Shown piece after piece: positions 54,790-64,000 of a DNA stretch of 64,000 bases. The stretch is taken from positions 33,119,784-33,183,783 of the forward strand of contig JASEVX010000010.1 of assembly GCA_031761405.1 (NCBI GenBank), given 5' to 3'. A model generated the notes under the pieces. The model was not told the origin of the DNA, searched no databases, and saw nothing but the letters and a program-made list of their open reading frames with translations. The first letter of the stretch is position 1. Every line of letters begins with the position of its first letter. The position numbers were made by a program, and so were the translations under genes. This DNA comes from Serripes groenlandicus. Its lineage: Eukaryota; Mollusca; Bivalvia; Cardiida; Cardiidae.

Positions 54790-55430
54790 TTACAAGAATA
54801 TGACAGTAAACATCTGACTAAGCACTCAATCACAAGAAAATAGCATGTGACATGTGTAGATAGATAAAGAAGGGGTGTTAGACAATTATTGAGACTTATG
54901 AATATATCTGCACAGAGACATGTTACTTTTCAAATGAAAATGGCACAAATAAACATGTCCCGAAACCATGCTGATTAATAAACAAAATTACTGAAATGTT
55001 TACACCACAGCTTTGTAACTGTCTTTGAGTAAAAACATAATTACTATAAATCCATGCGAAATTATTGATAACCCCTTTTCATTGTTTCATGTAAACTGGT
55101 TTTATTCGTTAATTTCCACCTGAAAAGTAATGTAATGGTCTTTACATGATCTCTGCCTAATTTGGGGAGCACAAGTATGCCTCTTACATGAAAAAAGTAG
55201 AATCATTTTAATTGACAACATCCTACATTTTAACTGAAATATAGGTAATAAAAGACACCTGCAGCATATTACCTTGAAACATTGTTGAGAAAGGAGGATT
55301 AACAATTAACCCTTTTTCAACAATATTTCCAAATATATTTCAAATTTGTTCAGATGTAAAAGATTTTTACTCTTACATTTTCAAAGCAGACAATATTAAA
55401 ATTACTTAAAGTAGCATATCAGATGAATGT
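54790..55430. other. Intron 7, nothing assigned
   Basis: AT-rich unique-looking sequence with faint MITE pieces after 55250. Confidence 0.45.
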
Positions 55431-55670
55431 TTAATCCTTTCCGACAAACAATATATCTGCAGCAGACGACTGAAATTATCAAGTCCAAAATACAGAAAAT
55501 CTCTATAAATGATATTATGATACATGTAGTATGATTATTGAATAGAGTTGAAATCATTGTGAAAATGGAAAAATTGCTCATTATGAGCAATTTCTCCATT
55601 TGCCACTACCTTTTCAAAAGTCGTCTACTTCAGAGGTGTCAGGAAGCGTCTATATGTGGGCAAATGTTAA
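55431..55670. mobile_element. TTAA MITE, diverged, full length
   Basis: TTAATCCTTTCCGACAAAC to GTGGGCAAATGTTAA; stem GCTCATTATGAGC perfect. Confidence 0.75.
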
Positions 55671-55899
55671 TCATTCTGTTGTAAGACAACATATGGTTTG
55701 GCTCACTATGGCATCACTAAGCTGATGAAATATCTGTATATGTCAGTTCTCCAAAATAATTCATCAATTTTCTGACTGATTAGTGATTAGTTTCCATTCC
55801 GTCATAATCTACGAGATTCTATATATCCTTCCGCTGTTGAATAAATAAACATGCTTTATCTCATATACATAGGATAGTTAGTTGGCTTTAAAATCTCCT

Positions 55900-56128
55900 C
55901 GCTGATGTAGTGGTATAGCGTCCATCTTTGGCAGGGGAGGTGGCCAGTTCGATCCCAGGTCGAGTCATACAAAAGACTTGAAAATGGTAGTAAAGGTTTT
56001 GCCTCTTTGGAGCCAAGGAAAGTGAGGTTAGCTTTACAACAGACTTGCAATTAGTACTGTTAACTTTCCCAGGAAACGCTGTGATATAACTGAAAATTGT
56101 TGAAATTGGCCTAAAACAACAAACAAAT
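55900..56128 (+). mobile_element. tRNA-derived SINE, decayed
   Basis: CTCGCTGATGTAGTGGTATAG, CCAGTTCGATCCCAGG, GATATAACTGAAAATTGTTG and ACAACAAACAAAT tail. Confidence 0.75.
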
Positions 56129-56499
56129 ATTGATGACTTGATATTGATAAAGGTTATAGATAAAGCTAAAAAGTCCTTTTTTCAATGAATATTTTTTATG
56201 GTTTACAAACCAGTATTTAAGTACATGAGATAAAACGGAAATATCTTTGAAAACAATGTGAACGCCATTCAATGATTCTGTTTTTGCAAAAAAGTACAAA
56301 TGTAAAGACTAATCTACTCAAGCAGTGGTTGCGAAATAATTACTTATTCAGATGCTTTAACACCTTTATTATAACATACATCTTTCTAACCTTCTTCTGA
56401 TAACTAGTCGGAAACGGTTCAAAGAAAATGAGCCATTACGATATATCTTGACCCAAATCTAAATGATATTCTGTGATCTCATAATGAATAGAATGAACA

Positions 56500-56690
56500 T
56501 TAACCCCTTCCATCAAACAACAAATATGCAGCAGACATCTTTGAAAACACAGAGGAAAAAATATGGAAAAACTGCATATAAAATAAAATATAATTATTGA
56601 ATGAAGTTGAAAAACATTGTTTTGAGGTTTTTTAAAAGTCTAAAACTGCACATGCATCATTTATGTGTCTGCAAGTGGGAAAGGGTTCAT
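56500..56690. mobile_element. TTAA MITE, diverged, centre lost
   Basis: TTAACCCCTTCCATCAAAC to CAAGTGGGAAAGGGTTC. Confidence 0.65.
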
Positions 56691-56764
56691 TCGTATCTAT
56701 CTTAATATGATCAGTGATGGGCTATGAGTACCAGGTAGATCAAGATTGTTCTTTTCATGTAAAT

Positions 56765-56915
56765 GAAAACAGAATTATTATTATTGAATTAAGTTGAAAA
56801 CATTGTGGCAAAAGGAGAAATTGCTCATTATGAGCGATTTCTCCTTTTGTCACAATGTTTACAAATGTCGTCTGCTGCAGATGCATTATTATGTGTCTGC
56901 AGGTGGGAAAGTTGT
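56765..56915. mobile_element. TTAA MITE, partial
   Basis: GAAAACATTGTGGCAAAAGG through GCTCATTATGAGC stem and GTCGTCTGCTGCAG to GCAGGTGGGAAAG; left end missing. Confidence 0.68.
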
Positions 56916-57073
56916 ACGAAACTTTGACTCAGAGGTTACAGAGCGCGTATGCCTTGTGATCCAGCACAGGTTCGAATCTTGACTGAGAGTAGATCAAGCG
57001 TTTTGATTTTTTATATCCAGGGAGCAAATGTTTACAGTGATTAATATTACATTTGCAAGAACTTGCTTCATAA

Positions 57074-57233
57074 TTAACCCTTTCCCCCTTTCCCTCATAT
57101 TCCCTCATTTTGCCACAATTTTTTCCACTTTTAGTCATAGGTTATCCATTCAATTATAGAGATTTTCTATTTTTTGACAAAATATGTTCACAATCGTCTG
57201 CTGCAGAATTGTTGTATGAGGGAAAAGCGTTAA
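57074..57233 (+). mobile_element. TTAA foldback MITE with left arm deleted
   Basis: TTAACCCTTTCCCCC, repeated TTCCCTCATATTCCCTC, then directly TTTTGCCACAATTTTTTCC to GAGGGAAAAGCGTTAA. Confidence 0.8.
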
Positions 57234-57899
57234 TGTATCATAGAGCCTTCCAACTTCCTGATCTACTTTCGTGCCTGATCTCATTATTTTCATCCTGTTC
57301 TCCCATGACTTTGTATCATCAGTCAATTGAGAAGTGTGTATCTATTTTCTGATGTCTTAAAATCCATGTATAACTCGACAATGTAGTTTATTTTAATGCT
57401 TATTACAGATCATAAACTTAGGAGACCCATAGATAAATACATAAGTTTAAACTGATATTGATAATAGAAGGGTTAAGACATTTATTATGTTCAAAATGAT
57501 GGACAAACAAGTATTCAATTAGCCAAATACCTGTTATTAGGACAGTGAACCCATTTTCTAGATGATGTAAAAATATCATGAATGCCAAAAACATCTTTGA
57601 TACCAGGGCATTATTTTTGGTTCAGCCATTTTGTCTGCAGCATCATTACGTGATTTTAACTGTAAATCTGATATATATATATAGTTTTTAGGAAGACTAC
57701 TTTGAAAACATGTAGTTGAAAAAATTGGCAAATCTAGGAATTTTGGAAACACAATTTATGTGAAGAGTGGGGACAAATGTAAATACAATTTTAAGATAGA
57801 GCAGATTATACTAAATGAGAAAGAGAAGTGCTCATCATTGGCAATAATACACTTTCCGACATTGTTTCAAAAGTAATTGTACTGTTTTAAACCCTTTGA

Positions 57900-58212
57900 C
57901 TGCTGGGACTGTTTTTCTGAACCATGTTCCCCCTTTAAAGAGTCAGGCCATCAGATGTATCCATATCCATGCCACCTGTCAGTAGCAAAGCAACTTTCTT
58001 TCCGACGATTGACAAAAGTCAATGCGACATTCGTCATTCATCTTCCACCAATGGGCTTAGTCTATGTGGAAAAGCAGCCAGTTGCTTGGGAAGATTGTTG
58101 TGTGGAGTACTGGTGTGAGAAAAGCAGGAAATGCATGAATAGGTGAACTGGCCACTGTGATATAACTGAGAAATTGTTAAAAACGGCGTTAAACCCCAAA
58201 CAATCAAACCAC
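57900..58212 (+). mobile_element. SINE, head decayed
   Basis: GTCAATGCGACATTCGTCATTC, GAAAAGCAGCCAGTTGCTTGG and GGCGTTAAACCCCAAACAATC; a second copy of this subfamily is at 58437. Confidence 0.72.
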
Positions 58213-58436
58213 CTTTCGAGACTTTTTAAGCTGCTGCTGCTGCTAATCTCAACATTTTTATCTTGATATTCCTAGAATTGACTATTGGCTCTACGAATGC
58301 AAAGCTGGACAAGTCCATTTTAATTTTTTGTAGGCTATTAGATATATCTGTCTACTATATTGACAACTGCAAAACTTTATAAAAACATTGTTTTCTTCCA
58401 TTTTGTTGCTGAAATGGAATCTTGAGTTTCATCTGA

Positions 58437-58735
58437 ATCCCGGTAGCTCAGTCGGTAACGACGCATGCTGTCAATCCAGGGGTTGTGAGTTTGAATCCCG
58501 GCTCTGCCAACTTTTATTCCGACATTTGACAAAAGTCATTGCGACATGCGTCATTCGTCTTCCACCATTGGTCTATGTCTATGTTGAAAAGCAGCCAGTT
58601 GATTGGGAAGATTGTTATGTGGAGTACTTGTAGTGAGAAAACCAGGAAACACATGAGTAGGTGAACTGGCTGCCGTGATATTACTGAGAAATTGTTAAAA
58701 ACAGCGTTAAACCCCAATCAATCAATCAATTATCT
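58437..58735 (+). mobile_element. tRNA-derived SINE, full length
   Basis: TCCCGGTAGCTCAGTCGGTAACG head, GTGAGTTTGAATCCCGGCTC B box, GTCATTGCGACATGCGTCATTC body, AACCCCAATCAATCAATCAA tail. Confidence 0.82.
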
Positions 58736-58739
58736 GAAT

Positions 58740-60165
58740 CCAAACTGTTTGCATATAAGTCATCAACATTTGGCAAAATCCATCATTCCCATGAAAAGAG
58801 TTAATGTGTTAAAAGCTGGTTTTACCAAGGAAAGACATAGAAAACCTTAGCAAATATATGGAATATCTCTGTAAAAGAAAGTATCAGGATAAACTAATAC
58901 CAGCAGTTCTAGTAATTTACTGACGAAAAGGCAGCTGGATGTAATGTAACTGAGATGTTGTAGAAAACAACATTACACACGATTCAAGCAAATTCTTCAA
59001 AAACCGTGAAACCATATGCTAATTGGATTTAATTGTAATTCCTTGTGATTGTAAATACAATTAACCTTTGCACAAGATTGATTACAATCATGGCTATTTC
59101 ATTCTGTAGCTATTTCCTGTTTTCTCTGAACACTTAATTGTATCTGTAAATGTATCACTCAATAAATTCAGATATCATTCCAAACAAATGTTTTCCATAC
59201 TTTGAAATATTCTTAGATATTGTAAGGATAAAAAACCTTTTCCACAAACAACACATGTGCTGGAGATGAATTTGAAAACATCTAGGCAAAAGAATACCTG
59301 TAAATGAAAGTATAAATATTGAACAATGTTGAAATCATTGTGCCAAAAAAGAGAAATTGCTCAATTGGCAAATAAATCCTAAAAGGGATACAATAATTAC
59401 AGGGTAATTTTCACTGGGATAAAACAACCGAAATTAACACATTCCCAATTGCTGACACAATTTGATGCCTCTGCTTGTGAGGACTTATAAAAACAATGGG
59501 ATTAAAGGAGAAATGGCTCAAAATGAGCCTTTTCTCCTTTTGCCATATTTGTTTTAACTTTAAATGATAAAGATTTTCAATATATTTGTCTTGATGTTTT
59601 CCAAGTTGTTTTGCTGAAAATTTGCCACATTTGCTGTTTGAAGGGGTTTAATCCAATTGCCCAGATGTTTTCCCTTTGGGGAATTTGCAATTTTAGGACT
59701 CTCTAGAAGAGTCGGATGTATAATCTTTTTAGATCATGTTCGGTAAACTAAAAGATGCAATCATTAATTGATGATTTCTCTTTCTTTTTACTGAAATTGT
59801 CCACTATACAGTATAGCCTCCAGAGACATCAAAAGTCGGTCTTTCCAGCTAAAATGGCAATTATATATTTTCTATTGACAATACCTTCTCTGTCTTTTGA
59901 AAACAGTACTTCATTTAAAATCTAATTTGTATTCTGCGCTGAATTAAGTATGGGACAGAACTTTTAGCATTCCAGAATTTGTTTCTAAATTTACGAGTCA
60001 CAAGGGTTTTAAATGTGTGATCATGTAATTAAAACATTGTTGTCTTGTTTGTCATGCAAATTATCTCTTCCATTTTAGCAAAAAAAGAAAGTGGGTCAAT
60101 CTTTCATTTCCCCTTTAATTCAAGATGCCTCACTTTGAATGAGATTTCGCCTTGTTTGTAATATT
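58740..60165. other. Intron 7, nothing assigned
   Basis: Scattered decayed MITE pieces (59230-59360, 59430-59660); no exon with matching phase and spectrin-like sequence found. Confidence 0.45.
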
Positions 60166-60169
60166 AGGG

Positions 60170-60250
60170 TTTTTACACCATTTTCAACATTATTTCAGTT
60201 ATATCACTAAAACAGTTCGCTTATTCACGCTCCCTGGGTAAACAACCCAT
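60170..60250 (-). mobile_element. SINE tail, reverse, interrupted by another MITE
   Basis: ACCATTTTCAACATTATTTCAG and CCCTGGGTAAACAA; the SINE continues as AACCTGTTCTAGGCAATT after 60582. Confidence 0.68.
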
Positions 60251-60582
60251 CTGTAGCTTTTCCGGGGAATCCACGGAAAATCCCAGACTATTCGGACAAC
60301 TTTCCAGGGATACTTTGGGATAATCTGACACTTTCCATGGAAACTCCAGTATATTTAAATGGACAACCCGGAACTGTTCCTTAGACACCCTGAAATGGTT
60401 CTATGGACACCCTGGAATGGTTCCGTGGACCCCGAATTAATCAGACCATTTCCAGCGTTTCCGCATCTTAACATTTAATTCCTTGTTTTTTCCGATGGTT
60501 TTCCCATGGTATTTCCATGATTTCTGTGTATTTTCCGTGTATTTTTGTACTTTCTGTTAAGAGTCCCCGGAAAAGCTACAGC
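60250..60582. mobile_element. MITE with CTGTAGCTTTTCCGGGGA inverted ends
   Basis: CTGTAGCTTTTCCGGGGA at 60250 and TCCCCGGAAAAGCTACAG at 60563 are perfect inverted repeats. The interior is full of GGAA/TTCC motifs in opposing sense, so the whole element folds back. It interrupts a reverse SINE. Confidence 0.75.
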
Positions 60583-60886
60583 CAAGAAACCTGTTCTAGG
60601 CAATTTTGAATGAAGGTGAAGCAGGTAGTAATTACAATATTTAGTAGGGGGAAGTGCTTTGATATATACTTGGTGATTATACATTATAGGTATAAGTGCT
60701 TCGGTTGATAGGCTGAAAAATAGTTTTTACCCTTTCCCACATACAAAATATCTGAAACTTCCTTTTGTTGCCTTGATCTTTTCAAAGTAGCATTTAGCAG
60801 ATAATTTGTTTCTGGGAAAGAATAATAAAATCAATTAATATTTCTTTTTATATTGTCATTGTGAATTTACCTTTAAAGAATACAGC

Positions 60887-61103
60887 TTAACCCTTTCCCT
60901 GATATAGACGCTTTCTTACACACCTGCAGCAAATGACTTTTGAAAACATTGTGGCAAAAGGAAAAATTGCTCAAGATGAGCAATTTCTCCTTTTGCCACA
61001 ATGTTTTCAACTATGTTCAGCATTTATGGAGATTTTTCAAGGTTTTGCCAAGATCTTTTCAAATCCGTCTGCTGCAGATTTGTGATATGTGGGAAAGGAT
61101 AAA
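60887..61103. mobile_element. TTAA MITE, chimeric left/right halves
   Basis: Left half TTAACCCTTTCCCTGATATAG is of the main family, right half GATATGTGGGAAAGGATAA of the diverged one; stem GCTCAAGATGAGC. Confidence 0.75.
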
Positions 61104-61328
61104 AAAAATAATTAACATGTAAAAGAGGCTTTCTGTCAATTAGTCTTTGACTTCTAAGCTAGCAGGGTGATCAGTTTATATTATAAGTTCTGCATATTCT
61201 GTCCGTCAATCTCTCTGTGGACTGTCTTCGCATCAATTGCATTGACTTCCTTATAGTAACGGAGTATTTGCAGGAGGCACATTGGTTCCTTGAAACTCTC
61301 TTGTATAATATTATAGTATGTTTACTGC

Positions 61329-61548
61329 TTAACCCTTTCCCACATACAGACTTTTCTGACGCCTGTGTAGCAGAAAACTTTTAATAACATTGTGGCAAAT
61401 GAAAAACAAGCAATTTCTCCTTTTGCCAAAAATGTTCAATTCTTTTTTATTCAATAACTGTTCTTTTATTTAAAGAGATTTTCCACTTTTTTACCTAGAT
61501 GTTTTCAAAGTTCTCTGCTGCAGATTTACTGTATGTGGGAAAGGGTAA
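61329..61548. mobile_element. TTAA MITE, diverged
   Basis: TTAACCCTTTCCCACATACAG to GTATGTGGGAAAGGGTAA. Confidence 0.72.
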
Positions 61549-61770
61549 AAAAGGACAAGGTGGCCATGAGAATGATAGCAGGTCAGTTGTAGAAAATCAG
61601 GATAAATGGATCCTGTCATGCTGTTTCCCACCATTTTGCAAACAGTTCAAGGTGAACATACTGAGATACTTATTCCCAGTAAACAGGTTTTATTTATGTG
61701 CTTAATTAGTTCTGGACATTCATCAGACATTGTAGAACTAATCAGAGGATGAGAATGATACATTTCTGTC

Positions 61771-61944
61771 TTAACCCTTTCCCAAAATCTATATAATTGT
61801 AGGTATAATTACTGAAAAAAGTTGAAAACATTGTGTTAAAAGGAGAAATTGCTTGTTTTGAGCAATTTCTCCTTTGTCACGATGTTTTCAAAAGTCGTCT
61901 GCTGCATAAGTGTTAACATGCATCTTTAGATGGGACAGGGTTAA
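61771..61944. mobile_element. TTAA MITE, left arm deleted
   Basis: TTAACCCTTTCCCAAAATC; near-perfect central stem GAAATTGCTTGTTTTGAGCAA; ends GATGGGACAGGGTTAA. Confidence 0.72.
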
Positions 61945-61959
61945 GGAGTTGGATTACCT

Positions 61960-62055
61960 TTTTTGACACTCAAATCCTATCTTGTTGGTTCTCAAAATAA
62001 TGACCTTGGTGAGACGATTCTTTTGAGTGCCTACAACATAGGTTTCGAAAATTAA
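61960..62055. mobile_element. GTGGGTACTCAAAAGA foldback MITE
   Basis: ACTCAAATCCTATCTTGTTGG with TTTTGAGTGCCTACAACATAG; another arm GAGTACCCACAACATG at 62125. Confidence 0.6.
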
Positions 62056-62448
62056 CATAATTGAGTTAGTGAAACATATGATTTGTTTCCCTGTTTCAGT
62101 GTTTTCTCTGTGATAATTCTTAGGAGTACCCACAACATGTTGTTTATCACACAAGAGCACCAAAATAATGCAAATTCCTACTGCTTAATTATCTGCCGTC
62201 ATGGGGGCTGTTATGTAGATAGTAAACCCAATTTCTCCCTTTTGCCACAATGTTATCAAGAAGTCTGCCGCTGCAAGCACAGCTAAATATTTCTGTATGT
62301 GGGAAAGGGTTAACCACATGACACTTGTTTGGACTCAGCAGTTCATTATTGTTAGAACAGGTGCTTTCAATTTGTACCTGCCATAATGGTCAATTGTCTG
62401 TAAAATATCAGGTTTACTTTTGTACTGTTCATTGTCAGCAGTAATTCT

Positions 62449-62664
62449 TTAAACCTTTCCAACCTGAAGACACATTTTGATGCAATAGCAGCAGATTACT
62501 TTTGAAAACATCAAAACATTGATGAGCAATTTCTCCTTTGGGCACAATGTTTTCAACTTAAAGTATTTAACAATTAAGTTATTTTCATTGAGATTTTTCA
62601 GGTTTTTGTCACCATGTTTTCAAAGTCGTCTGCTGCAGATTTGTTGTATGTGGGAAAGTGTTAA
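62449..62664. mobile_element. TTAA MITE, diverged
   Basis: TTAAACCTTTCCAACCTGAAG to GTATGTGGGAAAGTGTTAA; related to the copy at 19144 (GATGCAATAGCAGCAG). Confidence 0.72.
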
Positions 62665-62691
62665 ACATTGTCTATGAAAGCCTATACCAAG

Positions 62692-62990
62692 TTAACCCTT
62701 TCCCACTAGCAGACTCTCACTTGAACGCATATGCAGCAGACAACTTTTGGAAATATTTTTTGCAAAAGGGAGATATTGCTCATTATGAGTATTTTCTGTA
62801 TTTTTCACAATGTTTTCAACTCTTTTCAATTAGTAAACTTTCATTGTTAGAAATGTTCCATATTTTCAATATGGAAATGGATCTACAAACGAAAGAACAA
62901 TTATTGAAGTTGAAAATGTTTTGAGCAATTTCTCCTTTTTCAACAATGTTTTAGATTTTTTTCTGTTGCAGAAGCATTAGAAAGTGTTGA
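62692..62990. mobile_element. TTAA MITE, diverged, right end unclear
   Basis: TTAACCCTTTCCCACTAGC start, GCTCATTATGAG stem, and a second partial hairpin segment (AAAATGTTTTGAGC) before fading out. Confidence 0.6.
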
Positions 62991-62999
62991 TAGATATAT

Positions 63000-64000
63000 A
63001 TAAAAGATCAGTCAATTGTGTATGTCCAGTTTTCGGAGAGCCGGATTGATGTAACAGACTGCTATTTGATTTTTAAAAAATAATCTGAAATTCAGAATAA
63101 GAATTTCTTATATGTTCATCTTATTGGTTTATCCAAAATGTTTTAGAATAAGAATTAGAATAGAATATGGTATCGGAATTTTCTTATCCTTTAAAGGTAC
63201 TGACAAGAGAAACGCATCAATGTCGCCGGATATCCATAGTGCAGTTATACATCAACTGAGGTACATATTGGAACATCAGGGGTGGGGTCAAGTGAAAATG
63301 TATCATAACATTGTTTTGTCAACGAAGTGAATGATAATTGAAGCCTTTCATTGTTTATGATCAATCTCCTTTCCAAAGTAGGTTGACCATACACACAACC
63401 AACTAATTATTGATCATAAACAGTAATGGAAATGAGTAATCTTGCCAATCATTAGTCTTAGTATGTATACAGTGCTTTCATTAAGGAATAATTATAAGAT
63501 TTATGAATTCCACATACACTTTTCAAGATGTCTGTCAGAATATTTGAATTTTATTATTTTTCAATAAAACCACAAAACAGACAATTTAGGATTTGCATGC
63601 AATAGCACGTCATTTTACCTTTCCTCTATTAAAGTCAACAGTGGACACCTTTGCAGCAATCTACTTTTAAAACAATGAGATAAGGGTTAAATCGCTGAAG
63701 ACATGAGTTTCTCTTTTCCTCAAAATGATATTAGCTTGGCATCCTAATTATATCATACTTTAACAAATGTTGAAATGTAGTCCAATATTTATAAATTAGA
63801 CCACCTTCGAAATATAATATCAACTAAACAGTTAAATCTCATTGAAATTGTTGTATAATTTAAACTTAATTTCGAACATAAACTGAGCCCTACAACATGT
63901 TAATTTATTTTAATTCTTTCCTTCCTTTTTTATAATGAAAATAACAAACTACTCATGTTTTAAAATTATATTATGATGAGCGCCCTTGTGTCAATGATGC
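63000..64000. other. Right end, nothing firmly assigned
   Basis: A 72-codon open frame (63112-63330) contains DKRNASMSPDIHSAVIHQLR in locally higher GC, preceded by TTTTCTTATCCTTTAAAG, but its phase does not continue exon 7 and its border is weak. Confidence 0.4.

Noticed and set aside
56930..56985. tRNA-like sequence with GGTTCGAATCTTGAC
   Set aside because: Only a B-box-like stretch; no cloverleaf and no SINE body could be recognised.
63195..63290. Possible next exon of the RhoGEF-like gene (DKRNASMSPDIHSAVIHQLR)
   Set aside because: With the AAAG border the phase required after exon 7 runs into a TGA before the GTACAT donor, and the sequence does not look spectrin-like. Kept only as an unassigned open stretch.

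Overview
The window reads as AT-rich nuclear DNA from an invertebrate, most likely a bivalve mollusc. Three things point there: one gene cut into short exons by 0.5-12 kb introns; tRNA-headed SINEs ending in (CAAA)n or (CAAT)n tails; and tandem-repeat-bearing non-autonomous elements with AGCTCACCT...AGGTGAGCGATTCCAGGGCC ends, a type I associate with bivalve genomes. There are no prokaryotic operons, rRNA genes, CRISPR arrays or convincing free-standing tRNA genes. Most long open frames are accidental and lie inside repeats.

Host gene. Seven plus-strand exons between 13220 and 51793 join in phase, with GT/AG borders, into 324 open codons counted from a plausible start ATG at 13237. The product begins with a CRAL-TRIO/Sec14-like lipid-binding fold and runs into helical, spectrin-like sequence. 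This is the N-terminal layout of Dbl-family RhoGEFs (puratrophin-1/PLEKHG4, DBS/MCF2L, TRIO/kalirin). The catalytic DH-PH part would lie beyond the right edge. A second, unassigned first-exon candidate (26930-27036) with CRE-like sites and a YY1-type start context sits in intron 2.

Layout. 860-8090: a 72-bp tandem array split by a 6.6-kb DIRS-type tyrosine-recombinase retroelement. Its inverted termini and internal complementary region are intact, but its gag, RT and recombinase are broken. 8.3-15.7 kb: dense foldback MITEs, SINE pieces and exon 1. 15.7-18.1 kb: two head-to-tail Helentron-like elements with ~165-bp cores. 18-24 kb: MITEs and exon 2. 24.1-31.2 kb: another Helentron-like element whose 3' hairpin is interrupted by a 5.9-kb segment with GCCCGTACGAA ends. 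33-38.8 kb: a 56-bp minisatellite, exon 3 and three Helentron-like elements inserted into MITEs. 40-42.3 kb: a tandem-repeat region with an internal duplication and a SINE carrying target-site duplications. 46-52 kb: exons 4-7. 52-64 kb: intron 7 with more MITEs and SINEs.

The dominant component is a ~230-bp TTAA-flanked foldback MITE (about 60 copies and relics), piggyBac-like by its TTAA target and CCC...GGG ends. Copies share TTAA sites in chains, sit at junctions of short tandem duplications, host later Helentron-like insertions, and carry two versions of a central hairpin that differ by matched changes in both arms. These patterns, and the structurally intact but coding-dead DIRS element, are the most interesting content.
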